From positions 1 through 60,228 of the forward strand of contig JAAENC010000049.1 of the NCBI GenBank assembly GCA_024224815.1: a stretch of DNA of 60,228 nt. The letters run 5' to 3'. The position numbers and the translations under genes are program-made. The notes under the pieces were generated by a model that did not search any database, had not been told where the DNA came from, and saw only the letters and a program-made list of their open reading frames with translations. Numbering within the stretch: the first letter of the stretch is position 1; each line of letters begins with the position of its first letter. Of the stretch, positions 47,567 to 57,047 are shown piece after piece. Source of the stretch: Chloroflexota bacterium (GTDB taxonomy: Bacteria > Chloroflexota > Anaerolineae > Anaerolineales > Villigracilaceae).

Positions 47567-49801
47567 ATGAACAAAAAAACGCTATCTCTTCTTCCCCGTA
47601 TTGCTTTTGCCTTTAGCTTATTTTTTCTTGTGAAGCTTTCTCAGGAACTCTATCAAATCGCTTGGGGGACAGGTAGTTGGCTTGGCGAATTTTCTATGGT
47701 GTGGGGAATATTCTTTATTCTATTTAATCTCTTTCTGCTTGCTTTATTTTTTCTTTTGGCGGTCATTGTCTGGATGCCGGAAAAACGACAAAGTCTTTCT
47801 CGGGCACTTATCTCTATCCGACCTTCTTCGGGTTATTTTTCCTGGTTTTTTGTCCTTCTTTTACTTGCTTTGCCTATCTGGTTTTTCCAATACTCAATTT
47901 GGGGGCTTGTCTTTACAAAAATATACTTCAGGTTCTTTATCTGGATTCTTCTGATAGCCCTGTTAGCTATTCTTCTAAACAAAGATGACGAAAAAATAAT
48001 TTCCTTTCCTTCTCTTCTTTCTGCTATTCTTCTTTCATCAACAACTATTGCTTTAGCCAGTGTCTTTTCTAATGTGAGTAGTTATCCCTTTAATCTCTAC
48101 TGGTCAGACGGTAACAGAATATGGGATTATTCTGTTCTCTTTGGGCACGATCTTTATAATTATCCGGCTGATCAACCGATCGATGCCTTTATCACTTTTG
48201 GAAGACAAGTTTTATGGGGGCTGCCTTTCCTTTTGCCAAACACCACTATTTTTTTCAATCGACTGTGGAGCGCGATCGTGCTCACTTTCCCCTATATGGT
48301 TTTGGGATGGGTATCTTTTAGCGCAAAAGAAAAAAAGAAGGGAGAAATATTATTTCTGGGATTTTGGGCTTTTCTTTTTCTTAACCAAGGGCCTATATAT
48401 ACGCCGCTTATCTTGAGCGCAATTCTAGTTGCGCTTGTTTGGGAGCGGTCTCTCTGGATAGCGATTCCGCTTATTGCTTTTGCCGGAGATTATGCCGAAG
48501 CAACGCGTTATACATGGGGCTTTGCCTCTGCTATGTGGGCAGGGATGTTGTCCTTAAACGAGGGCAAGCTAAAAGGCGTGCGTCTCTCTCTATCTGACTG
48601 GGGCCGTGCTTTTATATTAACTTTTTCAGGTGTTGCAGTATGGCTTCTTGCTGGAACTATTACTGATTTAAAAAGTGCAATTTCTAAGTATCCATTTATC
48701 TTTATTGCTATCATTCTTTTATTAATTTTATTGGTCTATATAGCGCAAAAAAAAGATTGGCGACCCTCGCATTTGTCTAAAAAGACAATCTATGGGATCA
48801 TCTTTGGCTTTCTGGTTGCCGCTCTGGTTGCTAGCGATAAAATTATCGAAATTATGAAAAGAACTATCTCTGGCCTACAAACATCTGTTTCCAAACAACC
48901 TCTCCTTTGGAGCCGTCTCTTCCCCAGTGACACCTACCCGGAAGGCATTTTAGGCGGTTTGCTTATTGCGATTTTGCCTTTGCTCATTATCCTTTTTTAT
49001 CTACTCAAAAAGAAATATTGGCAGCCCACCTTTTGGCAAAAGTTGGCAATTCTTGGCGCTCTTTTCCCCTTTCTAATTGTTGGGCTCATCATCAGTACCA
49101 AAATTGGCGGCGGAAATAACCTTCATAACCTTGATATGTTCCTGATTGCGCTGCTTTTTGTAGCAGCTATTGCCTGGAAAAATGGTGGCAGAACGTGGTT
49201 TGCTCAAGTAGAGCAAGAAACTTTGCAAATCAAAGTCACGCTTATACTTCTTATTGCCTTGCCTGCTTTGGCCCCATTAAGTAGCTTGCGCCCAAAATTA
49301 TCTCTTAGTCAGGCAGAAATAGAGCAAGTCAAAATCCTTGCAGATACTGATGCAGTAGAAACACTCCCCTCTACTGAAGAAATTAATGATGCTATTTGGT
49401 ATATTCGCCACGCCGTTAACGATTGGCAAGACGAAGGCGAAATTCTTTTTATAGATCAACGTCAGTTGCTTACTTTTGGTCATGTTCCCAAGGTCCCCCT
49501 TGTTCCGGAATATGAGAAAAAGCGGATGATGAACGAAGCCATGAGCAGCAACGCCGCTTATTTTGCCCCCTATTATGAAGACCTTGCCGCACAACGGTTT
49601 AGCCTGATTATCACAGAACCGCTCAAGATTGATATCAAAGGCGAAGAAGGCGTTTTTGCCGCCGAAAACGATCTTTGGTCAAAGTGGGTTGCCGCACCTA
49701 CGCTTTGTTATTATGAGCGGCTAGAAACCTTGCATAGTGTATATATTCAACTCCTTGTTCCAAGAAAAGAAGCGCTAGACTGCTCACCCTACCTCCCATG
49801 A
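47567..49801 (+). CDS. Large multi-pass membrane protein, GT-C-like
   Basis: 744 residues from ATG 47567; a start at 47507 is possible and neither has a clear ribosome site. About 14 hydrophobic helices lie in residues 10-580, and a C-terminal extracytoplasmic domain of about 150 residues follows. Recognisable features are WSDGNRIWDYSVLFGHDLYNYP in a long outside loop with acidic residues, as in membrane glycosyltransferases, and YPEGILGG. No family could be fixed. It is the first gene of a unit with 4-nt overlaps to a methyltransferase and to a GT39-like enzyme, which points to cell-surface glycan or glycolipid work. Confidence 0.7.
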   Translation: MNKKTLSLLPRIAFAFSLFFLVKLSQELYQIAWGTGSWLGEFSMVWGIFFILFNLFLLALFFLLAVIVWMPEKRQSLSRALISIRPSSGYFSWFFVLLLLALPIWFFQYSIWGLVFTKIYFRFFIWILLIALLAILLNKDDEKIISFPSLLSAILLSSTTIALASVFSNVSSYPFNLYWSDGNRIWDYSVLFGHDLYNYPADQPIDAFITFGRQVLWGLPFLLPNTTIFFNRLWSAIVLTFPYMVLGWVSFSAKEKKKGEILFLGFWAFLFLNQGPIYTPLILSAILVALVWERSLWIAIPLIAFAGDYAEATRYTWGFASAMWAGMLSLNEGKLKGVRLSLSDWGRAFILTFSGVAVWLLAGTITDLKSAISKYPFIFIAIILLLILLVYIAQKKDWRPSHLSKKTIYGIIFGFLVAALVASDKIIEIMKRTISGLQTSVSKQPLLWSRLFPSDTYPEGILGGLLIAILPLLIILFYLLKKKYWQPTFWQKLAILGALFPFLIVGLIISTKIGGGNNLHNLDMFLIALLFVAAIAWKNGGRTWFAQVEQETLQIKVTLILLIALPALAPLSSLRPKLSLSQAEIEQVKILADTDAVETLPSTEEINDAIWYIRHAVNDWQDEGEILFIDQRQLLTFGHVPKVPLVPEYEKKRMMNEAMSSNAAYFAPYYEDLAAQRFSLIITEPLKIDIKGEEGVFAAENDLWSKWVAAPTLCYYERLETLHSVYIQLLVPRKEALDCSPYLP

Positions 49802-50622
49802 ATCTTAAATATCTCATTCCCCGTATGGCACGCCATTTTCTTCCCGAAAAACTCGTTCGCTTTTTGCTCTTGCGCGGGTGGATCATTCGCCCGGGCATTG
49901 AAACCAGCAGCCCTGCCGATGCCGCAGAACGCTACAAACACGATCTCGCCGATGCTGGCGTAGAAATGCAAGGTAAAAGCATTCTCATTTTTGGATATGG
50001 CGGACGATTTTCTCTGGCAATAGAGTTGCTCAAGTTGGGAGCCACACATATCATTTTGGTAGACAAATTTGCCCCGCCCGACGACGCTCATAATTTGGGC
50101 TTGCTCCCGTTAAACGAGCAATATCTCAAAGAAGAGCAGAGATGCGTCACCCCGCGCCCAGAGTCGATCACGCTCATCGAGCAGGATATTCTTTCGGAAG
50201 AAGTGCGTTCCGCCATCCCAAAAGTGGATATTCTTCTCAGCTCATCCGTCTACGAACATCTCGATGAAGTAGAGAAAATCACAAAATCCCTCGCTACGCT
50301 CACCAAGCCCGATGGGATCCAACTTCACTATGTAGATTTACGTGACCATTATTTCAAATATCCCTTTGAGATGCTCTGCTACTCAGAAAAAATATGGTAT
50401 GGCTGGCTGAACCCATCCAGCAACCATAACCGCTACCGCCTTTGGGATTACGAGAAAGCCTTTGAGCAATATTTTTCCGATGTAAATCTGGTCGTCACCG
50501 AACGCGACGAAGCGACTTTTGAAGCCATTCGCCCGCGCATTCGCCCGGAATTTATGCGTGGAGATATAGCCGAAGATAGCGTCACGCTAATCAAAGTTTT
50601 TGCTCGCGAGCCAAAATCATGA
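49798..50622 (+). CDS. SAM-dependent methyltransferase-like protein
   Basis: 274 residues, soluble. GKSILIFGYGGRFSLAIELLKLGATHIILVDKF is a SAM-binding Rossmann loop with its acidic end. ESITLIEQDIL and VDILLSSSVYEHLDEVEKI match the later class I motifs, with EHL as in many glycan methyltransferases. The first 45 residues are basic and amphipathic. The start overlaps the preceding gene by 4 nt. The acceptor is probably a surface sugar or lipid (inference). Confidence 0.85.
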   Translation: MNLKYLIPRMARHFLPEKLVRFLLLRGWIIRPGIETSSPADAAERYKHDLADAGVEMQGKSILIFGYGGRFSLAIELLKLGATHIILVDKFAPPDDAHNLGLLPLNEQYLKEEQRCVTPRPESITLIEQDILSEEVRSAIPKVDILLSSSVYEHLDEVEKITKSLATLTKPDGIQLHYVDLRDHYFKYPFEMLCYSEKIWYGWLNPSSNHNRYRLWDYEKAFEQYFSDVNLVVTERDEATFEAIRPRIRPEFMRGDIAEDSVTLIKVFAREPKS

Positions 50623-52229
50623 CCCAGAAAACTTTCTTCCGTAAATATGAAAAATGGATTCCGCTGCTTCTAGCCTTGCTTTTTATTCTGCTCACGGCAT
50701 CAGGGCTTGCAACCATGAACAACCCTGATGAATTAGTGCATCGAGTAGTAAAAGCGTTGGAAGAGCGTTGGGAGTTTGACGAAACAAATTTTGACTACCC
50801 TTCTTTGCCAAAATATGTCATGTTCGGAATCGGGAAAGTTGCTTATTCATTTGGCTATATGGATGAAGAATTTAAAGGCATTGCCCGTTTTTTCTCTGTT
50901 CTATTAGGCGCAGGGGTCATTTTCTTAACTTATTGGATTGCGCGTAAAATGAGTGGCAGCATTTTAGCCAGTTCTTTTGCCGCGCTCTTTTTATTGACCA
51001 ATCAGGTTTTTTCCATTAATGCCCGCTTTGCGCACAATGACCTATATTTAGTTTTCTTTTTGGCTTTGAGTTTTTATTTTTTGCTCTTATATCCGGAAGA
51101 AAGGCGAAGAGGCTGGCTTTACGCAGCCTTTTTTAGTGTTGGGCTGGCTGCATCGAGCAAATATAATGGCGGGGCTTTTGTGCTGGTGCCTCTTATAACT
51201 TTCTTCTTTATAGAAAAGAAAGGCTTGTGGCAGGAAAAGTTAAAAACGCTAGAAACTCTTTTTATAGGCGCATCCTTGACCTTTTTAGGTTTTGCGCTAG
51301 GAACGCCAAAAGCCTTGTTATGGATGGCCTTTTACTTCAAACGAGTTTTCCCCGCTCTTTCACGCCATGCAACTTACGGGAAAACACCTGAAAGCATAAT
51401 TGGATTTCTAGGGCAATGGGGCGTCTTAAGAAGTACGCTGGGACTTGCTTTTTACCTATTCTTTATTCTTTCCATTCTATATTTTATTGTCAAAATCTTG
51501 CGCCCCAAGAAAAAAGAAGATGGGCAAAAAATGCTCTGGATTTTGCTCTTGGCGATCATCATTTTCGATCTGCCAATCATAGCTTCTTATAATTATCAGC
51601 CACGTTTCTTCATTCCGCTCATGCCATTCTTAGCGGTACTCAGTGGACTTTTCTTTGACGAAATATATGCCTTTATTTTGAAAAGCAAATTTAAAAGATT
51701 TCATCTTTTACTACCAATTATCTTTGGGGTAATTATCTTTTTCGCTTTTTTGCGTGTTATCAGCGTGCGCCTTTTGTTAGAAAATGACCCCCGCATTGCG
51801 GCTGCTGAATTTATCACTACTTTGCCCGAAGGTACAAAACTGGAATACACCATATACCCGCCCGAAATCCCCACAGACCATTTTGATGAAGAATATTCCT
51901 ACCCCATTTTCTTTACCAAATTTGAAGGGCAGGAAGTCCCCGAAGTTGGGCGTGGCAAGCCCTATAAAGCCTTCAATTTAGGAGAAGAAGGCTTGCTAAA
52001 GAGAGATACCGATTATTTGGTAATAGACAGTTTTACCTATGCCAGATGTGCGAATGAAAGCATTTACCAAACAAACCCTGTAGAGTGTGATTTCTTTGAA
52101 CGGCTGCTCGCAGGAGAAGCCTCCTATAAGCTGATTGGCGATTTTCGCTACTCATTGCCAAAATATCTCCCGCAAATATCGCTTGCTTTTGTGAACCCCG
52201 ATGTACAAGTTTTTGAGCGCAGCAAATAA
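50619..52229 (+). CDS. GT39/ArnT-like membrane glycosyltransferase
   Basis: 536 residues with about 11 helices in 1-390 and an outside C-terminal domain. NNPDELVHRVVKALEERWEFDETNFDYPSLPKYVMF in the first loop carries the acidic metal/acceptor motif of the GT-C PMT/ArnT type. RFFSVLLGAGVIFLTYWIARKM, FSINARFAHNDLYLVFFLALSFYF and AASSKYNGGAFVLVPL are also typical. It would use a lipid-linked sugar outside the membrane. A 4-nt overlap links it to the methyltransferase gene. Confidence 0.9.
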   Translation: MTQKTFFRKYEKWIPLLLALLFILLTASGLATMNNPDELVHRVVKALEERWEFDETNFDYPSLPKYVMFGIGKVAYSFGYMDEEFKGIARFFSVLLGAGVIFLTYWIARKMSGSILASSFAALFLLTNQVFSINARFAHNDLYLVFFLALSFYFLLLYPEERRRGWLYAAFFSVGLAASSKYNGGAFVLVPLITFFFIEKKGLWQEKLKTLETLFIGASLTFLGFALGTPKALLWMAFYFKRVFPALSRHATYGKTPESIIGFLGQWGVLRSTLGLAFYLFFILSILYFIVKILRPKKKEDGQKMLWILLLAIIIFDLPIIASYNYQPRFFIPLMPFLAVLSGLFFDEIYAFILKSKFKRFHLLLPIIFGVIIFFAFLRVISVRLLLENDPRIAAAEFITTLPEGTKLEYTIYPPEIPTDHFDEEYSYPIFFTKFEGQEVPEVGRGKPYKAFNLGEEGLLKRDTDYLVIDSFTYARCANESIYQTNPVECDFFERLLAGEASYKLIGDFRYSLPKYLPQISLAFVNPDVQVFERSK

Positions 52230-52231
52230 CT

Positions 52232-52923
52232 ATGACAGAAACTTCTTCACCCTCCTACCGCATCGCAGATCTTCCCGAAAACGACCGTCCGCGTGAACGA
52301 CTCTCAAAGCTTGGAGCGCAAGCACTTAGCTCCGCTGAATTGATCGCGATTCTGCTCCGCGTTGGTGTTCCGGGAGAAAGTGCCGTTCAAATGGGACAAC
52401 GTATATTAAAAAATCTGGGCGGATTAAGCGGATTACACAGGGCAGCCTTCGACGAACTCTGTGCCGAGCATGGAATTGGTGCCGCGAAAGCAGCGCAGAT
52501 CAAAGCCGCGATTGAACTGGGTCGGCGTTTAATGTTGGAATCTCCCGAAGAACGCCCGACCATTAATAGCCCCGCCGATGCCGCCGCTTTAGTGCAATAT
52601 GAAATGAGCGCGCTCGAAAAAGAAGAAATGCGCGTTATTTTGCTCGACACACGTTGGATATTGTAACTGTCGCGCACGGCTCACTAAACGCTGCTCAAAT
52701 GCGCATCGGGGAAGTTTTTACGCCTGCTGTCAGAAAAAATGTAGCCGCGCTGATCGCCGTGCATAACCACCCCAGCGGAGAACCAACGCCCAGCCCAAAT
52801 GATGTGGCAATTACCCGCGTCCTGCTAGAAGCAGGGAAATTACTCGATATTGAAGTCTTAGATCATCTCGTAATCGGTTTGGGGAAATATGTGTCTTTAA
52901 AAGAAAAGAAATTGGGGTTTTAA
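52232..52923 (+). pseudogene. radC: RadC-family JAB/MPN protein, frameshifted
   Basis: Frame 1 (52232-52666) has the full helix-hairpin-helix N-terminus: RIADLPENDRPRERLSKLGAQALSSAELIAILLRVG and GIGAAKAAQIKAAIELGRR. It runs to ILLDTR and then stops. Frame 2 (about 52654-52923) resumes at [29 protein letters not shown]. It carries the JAMM motif [16 protein letters not shown]. The residues normally joining them (LLDTRNxVL) are partly missing, so about 10 nt was lost at 52640-52655. RadC proteins are JAB-fold proteins of uncertain role. It follows the glycosyltransferase gene by 2 nt. Confidence 0.85.
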
Positions 52924-52962
52924 TCGAATTTAATAATAAATAAACTTTTCTAGGAACAATTC

Positions 52963-53295
52963 ATGAATGCTATTCTAAAGTATATAAATTGGGCACTTTT
53001 CGCAATCTTAATATTAGCAGCTGCGTTGCTTGGAATAATAGTTGGACACAAAATTTATTACACCAAAGAGTTGGAAATTATTATGAAGGGTTGCTTTGGC
53101 GCTGTTTTTCTTGTGTTTTATTTCCTGCTCTTTATATCTTCAGATAGCAAATTTCATGTTAGTTTACGAGGCAAGAAAAAACCTGAGTATCCAAAAGATT
53201 TGAAGCTCGCGGTTTTGTGGTTCTTCCTATTTATTCCAATATATTGGGCAATTATATATGTAGTTAATGCGATTTATTTTTTAGTAAACCTTTAG
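52963..53295 (+). CDS. Small three-TM membrane protein
   Basis: 110 residues. Hydrophobic segments are at about 8-30, 43-62 and 83-108, with a basic loop (HVSLRGKKKPEYPKDLK) between helices 2 and 3. The family was not recognised. TTCTAGGAACAA precedes the start as a weak ribosome site. It stands alone after radC. Confidence 0.65.
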   Translation: MNAILKYINWALFAILILAAALLGIIVGHKIYYTKELEIIMKGCFGAVFLVFYFLLFISSDSKFHVSLRGKKKPEYPKDLKLAVLWFFLFIPIYWAIIYVVNAIYFLVNL

Positions 53296-53387
53296 AGTTT
53301 CTGAAATCACATCATAAACTCAACATAAAGAAACTCCCTACTCGTAAAGAAAATTTGACAAATTATGTTGGAAGATAAAAACCTGAT

Positions 53388-53684
53388 CTAAAACCACCTC
53401 ACGCGAAACTTCTTGAATTCCCCACCAAAGACGCCCCACTCTACTTTACTTTCGGTCACATTTGAAACGCTGGGGCCTTTTTTGACCTCTGCCAAAAAGC
53501 TTTCAAGATCTTCTTTATTCCCCTCTGCGCGGCTTTCGACCTGATCTCGCCCCACGTTTCGCACCCAGCCATTTATGCCAAGCAAACTCGCTTTTTGAGC
53601 TACATAAGCGCGAAAGCCAACGCCTTGCACACGTCCCCAAACGCGGATATGGATGCTTGCTTTTGATGAGTTTTCTTCTGGCAT
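53388..53684 (-). CDS. acyP: Acylphosphatase
   Basis: 98 residues. IRVWGRVQGVGFRAYVAQKASLLGINGWVRNVGRDQVES is the whole acylphosphatase signature. The catalytic Arg is in GFRAY, the phosphate cradle is GRVQGVGF, and the Asn is in WVRNVG. It hydrolyses acyl phosphates such as carbamoyl or acetyl phosphate. It is the last gene of the minus-strand mvaD unit, 4 nt after the peptidase gene. Confidence 0.95.
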   Translation of the reverse strand: MPEENSSKASIHIRVWGRVQGVGFRAYVAQKASLLGINGWVRNVGRDQVESRAEGNKEDLESFLAEVKKGPSVSNVTESKVEWGVFGGEFKKFRVRWF

Positions 53685-53688
53685 AAGT

Positions 53689-54891
53689 TTATTCTCGTCT
53701 TTTTATTAATGCAGAGATGCCCGTTAACAGGGGCATTGCAAGCACGATGGCAAAGAGAAGAACATAAGGAGAGAGCGAACGCCAGGCAACGCCAAGTGGG
53801 TTTGCTCCTAAAACGGATTCCTGCCAATTTGCGTCAAGATAGGTGAGTGAGTTATCGAGGGCGTTCATCACGCCTTTTTCACAGGATAAACCATCAGCGT
53901 AGGCGGTGATCAAATCGTCCAATCCGCTTGTGCCGTAATTGTTTTGAAGATAACGGGTAAAAGATTCAGATTCTGCGTAGGCTAAAAAGGCTTGCGAAGC
54001 ATCTCGCGGAAAAGGCGCACAAAGCTCAGCGATGGGAATAAGAGAATTGCTTTCTTCGGCTCTTTTGAGCGCAAGTTCATACTCGGGGTTGGCGTATTGC
54101 TCGGCGATAGATGCGGTGCCTTCGAGCAGCCAAGTGGGTAAGCGATTGTAATTTTCGCCGATATATCTGTAGAGCAAAATATGCGCCAACTCATGCGGGA
54201 TTTTTTGCTGCATAAAGATCTGTTCTTGCGTACCCGGCGCGATCGCCACAAAGACAATGCCCAAAGCTGGGCTGGCGTGCCCGCCTACCCAGGTTTCTCC
54301 GCCCATAAAGAGTGCGTTTTGCAAATCGACAGAAGAGGCGTAGATATAAATATCGATAGGCTCATCGAGCGGGACAGGAAAAAGCGTTTGAATTTCTTTT
54401 AACCCGCTACGCGCCACATCTAGCGCCGCAAGCCCAAAAGCCTCGTCGCCACTATCCCAATAAACGCGCAACATGCCCTCTTCACGCATCTCCCAATCAA
54501 AACGATTGTCGTCATAGATCATCGCGTATTTTTTGCTGGTTTCACTTTCACCATTATCCAATGTGACCTTAAACCAAAGCGATATTTTGGCAAAAGGGCG
54601 CAGCAAATGCTCACTGGCATCATAAGTATAGCTAACACGCCCCTCATCATCAGCATCGAGCAAAATGACGCGTGTATTTTCTTCGTTCACATCACGAAAA
54701 ATGAGTAAAACTTCTTTAATGGGATTATCTGCTTCTACCCGCGCCGAAAATCGGATTTCCTCTCCAAAATCGTGCCCAACTCGAACATCGGTGACGACGA
54801 TACTCTCCTGAGCCTTAACTTGCTCGGCGACCCCGAAAAGAAGTGCCGACAATAAAAGCAGATTCACAAGCGCGCGCATTTTATTCCCCAC
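53689..54891 (-). CDS. Peptidase MA-like secreted or membrane zinc peptidase
   Basis: 400 residues from GTG 54891, which has AAGGAG 7 nt upstream; ATG 54879 is the alternative. A signal peptide (about 1-28, ending VKA-QES) precedes a beta-sandwich region (30-125) and a gluzincin domain (130-340). The zinc motif is KIPHELAHILLYRYIG near 237, with the third ligand in WLLEGTASIAEQ. A C-terminal helix (about 377-395) with RRE anchors it. This matches the Peptidase_MA_2 family. The substrate is unknown; it acts outside the membrane. It follows the HEAT gene by 11 nt. Confidence 0.88.
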   Translation of the reverse strand: MGNKMRALVNLLLLSALLFGVAEQVKAQESIVVTDVRVGHDFGEEIRFSARVEADNPIKEVLLIFRDVNEENTRVILLDADDEGRVSYTYDASEHLLRPFAKISLWFKVTLDNGESETSKKYAMIYDDNRFDWEMREEGMLRVYWDSGDEAFGLAALDVARSGLKEIQTLFPVPLDEPIDIYIYASSVDLQNALFMGGETWVGGHASPALGIVFVAIAPGTQEQIFMQQKIPHELAHILLYRYIGENYNRLPTWLLEGTASIAEQYANPEYELALKRAEESNSLIPIAELCAPFPRDASQAFLAYAESESFTRYLQNNYGTSGLDDLITAYADGLSCEKGVMNALDNSLTYLDANWQESVLGANPLGVAWRSLSPYVLLFAIVLAMPLLTGISALIKRRE

Positions 54892-54902
54892 GATAATTCT
54901 CC

Positions 54903-55877
54903 TTATCCTTCCGGGTCAAAGTCAAAAAGGTCCAGGCTTTGGATGTCTTCTGTAAAGTCGAGATTGGCAAGCGCCTCTTCTATATATTCAATTTGCTCTT
55001 CTTCACTCTCATCAAACTGATCGATCAAGGCGAGAAAATATTCGCGCACATCTTCGCCGCCAATTTCAGACAGAGACCAAACCGATGCCATCAGCACCGT
55101 TTCGTCTTTTTCTTCTCTGAGTGCAGTAAGCAATATTGTTCGTGCCGAGGCCAGAGACATAATTCCCGCAGCTCTTGTCGCTGCAAGACGAACGATCTCA
55201 CTTTCATCCAGTAAGGCTTCTAAAATCTGCTCTTCCCAGCTTTTGTCGTGAGAACGTCCCATAGCCAAGACGGCATAACCTTTCCAGGCAGTTGTGCCGC
55301 GTTTCCAGGCTTCTTCTATCAATGCGGGGACTTCTTTTCGAGATGAAAAGCCTAATGATTCTACGGCGCGCTGTTTTAATTCTGTGCTCTTATCAGATTG
55401 GGCTATCTCAAGTAAAGTATCTTCTATTTTCTTGAGATTTTCAGGCAATAACTCATCCACTTCGCCGTAATAGATATAAGCGCCCAGAGCGGTGATCGCT
55501 TCAGCGCGCGGCTCAAAAGCGGAATCGTTTTCCGCGATTTCTAGAAATTCAAGGGCCAGACTGTCACTCTCGCAATCATCCAACAAGCGGATCGCAAAAG
55601 CACGCGTGATGGCATCTTCATCATGAATTAAGGCACGTCCGAAGACTTCAAAGCTGTAGAGCAGATCAGCGGCTAATTCTTTTTTTAAGTGTGAGAGAAG
55701 CGCATGACGGCGTTTTAGTGCAACTTTATCCCAGACTTTTAATATCGACTTTAACTGTGTCGGAAGCAAATCTGAGAAAAAGGGCGTGTAATGGGAAAGG
55801 ATTTCGTCACTAACTTCCTGATTTTCATCTAAAAGAAAATCAAGCGCTTCCTGAAGGGATGGTTGGTTTTGAGTCAT
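54903..55877 (-). CDS. HEAT-repeat protein
   Basis: 324 residues, acidic, all helical. Repeated HEAT-like units run through about 70-300: EDAITRAFAIRLLDDCES, PRAEAITALGAYIYYGE, ELKQRAVESLGFSSRKEV, AWKGYAVLAMGRSHDK, EIVRLAATRAAGIMSL and ETVLMASVWSLSEIGGEDV. Such solenoids bind other proteins. No enzyme motif is present. It lies between rseP and the MA peptidase in one unit. Confidence 0.9.
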   Translation of the reverse strand: MTQNQPSLQEALDFLLDENQEVSDEILSHYTPFFSDLLPTQLKSILKVWDKVALKRRHALLSHLKKELAADLLYSFEVFGRALIHDEDAITRAFAIRLLDDCESDSLALEFLEIAENDSAFEPRAEAITALGAYIYYGEVDELLPENLKKIEDTLLEIAQSDKSTELKQRAVESLGFSSRKEVPALIEEAWKRGTTAWKGYAVLAMGRSHDKSWEEQILEALLDESEIVRLAATRAAGIMSLASARTILLTALREEKDETVLMASVWSLSEIGGEDVREYFLALIDQFDESEEEQIEYIEEALANLDFTEDIQSLDLFDFDPEG

Positions 55878-55898
55878 AGGTCTATCTTTGGCAAAAGA

Positions 55899-57011
55899 CT
55901 AGGGTAACAAAATATCAACAGGATTTACAAAATCCATCACGTTGATATAGAGCATAAAGCCTAAGAGAAGCATCATCCCGACACCGTGAACAATGTTCTC
56001 AAACTCGGCAGGAACACGCTTCTTGAAAAGCAATTCGGGGATGATGAAGAAAATACGGCCACCATCTAGTGCCGGAAAAGGGAGTAAATTGAAAACACCC
56101 AAAGTTATCGTCAGACTGGCGATCAAGTTAAGGGTGTAATAAGTTGGCGGAGGGGCTGGTGTTCCGGCTGTAGGAGCGGGTTCTTCTTCGCGGCTTTCTA
56201 CATCTGCATCGACAGTTTGCTGGAAAATATTGTAGATGCCCCTGAAGCCGATAAAACGCCCTTCTTCTGGGCTAAGGCTTCCGCGCAACATTCTGGCGGG
56301 CATCAGTAAAATTTCCTGCGCATGTAAAAATGTTGTTTGTGTTCCGTAAGAAAGGGTTGCGAGGAAAGATGATGTTTCCTCGCGACCATAAGAGGGTACA
56401 AAGCCCAAGGCTCCCTCTTCTGGGCTGCGGCTAGAAAGAGGAACGGCAACAGTTTCTACAATTTCTTCACCGCGCTGAAAGGTAAAAGAGATTTCCTGAT
56501 CTAAATTTTCACCGATAATACCGCGCAGTTCAGTTTCGTCATTAAGTGCTTCGCCGTTAATTTTCAGGATAATGTCGTCTACACGGAAGCCAGCTTCGGC
56601 GGCGGGCGATCCGGGCGTTACTTCATATACTTGAACGACATCAAAGTTGGGGATACCTACTTTCGAGAAAATAATCGTATAAACGAGAATTCCTGTTAGT
56701 AAATTCATGATTGCGCCCGCAAATAAAACTGCGAGGCGCACACCTGCGCTGGCGGCAGCCAATCCGCCTTCCACTTCGGGGTTATTCTCCCCTTTAAAGC
56801 GATTAAAGCCACCGAAAGGAAGCCAATTGATGGTGAACTCAGTCTCTTTCCAGCGAAAAAGGGAGAGCATTTTGGGCGGCAGACCGATGCCAAACTCTTC
56901 GATCTCGACCTTGAAAAACCTGCCCACAAGAAAATGTCCAAGTTCGTGTACAAGAATTACAATGCCAAAAACGGCGATAAAAACAACACCTGCAAGCAAA
57001 TTTACATTCAT
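55899..57011 (-). CDS. rseP: Site-2 protease RseP-type (M50B)
   Basis: 370 residues. The zinc motif HELGHFLVGRFFKVEIEEFGIGLPP is in helix 1 (near 22), one PDZ domain lies at about 125-205 (EVTPGSPAAEAGFRVDDIILKINGE), and the third ligand lies in NLLPFPALDGGRIFFIIPELLF (near 313). It cuts membrane-spanning substrates such as anti-sigma factors or signal-peptide remnants. An inserted Pro/Thr-rich stretch (about 265-290: EEEPAPTAGTPAPPPTYY) lies before helix 3. It follows mvaD by 36 nt. Confidence 0.96.
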   Translation of the reverse strand: MNVNLLAGVVFIAVFGIVILVHELGHFLVGRFFKVEIEEFGIGLPPKMLSLFRWKETEFTINWLPFGGFNRFKGENNPEVEGGLAAASAGVRLAVLFAGAIMNLLTGILVYTIIFSKVGIPNFDVVQVYEVTPGSPAAEAGFRVDDIILKINGEALNDETELRGIIGENLDQEISFTFQRGEEIVETVAVPLSSRSPEEGALGFVPSYGREETSSFLATLSYGTQTTFLHAQEILLMPARMLRGSLSPEEGRFIGFRGIYNIFQQTVDADVESREEEPAPTAGTPAPPPTYYTLNLIASLTITLGVFNLLPFPALDGGRIFFIIPELLFKKRVPAEFENIVHGVGMMLLLGFMLYINVMDFVNPVDILLP

Positions 57012-57047
57012 ATTTTTTTCTCTATAAAACTATTTTTCTCGATTATA

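Noticed and set aside
52654-52923. The JAMM half of radC as a separate small gene
   Set aside because: It begins at TTG without a ribosome site and joins the first half at the expected point of the family, so a frameshift is the simpler reading.
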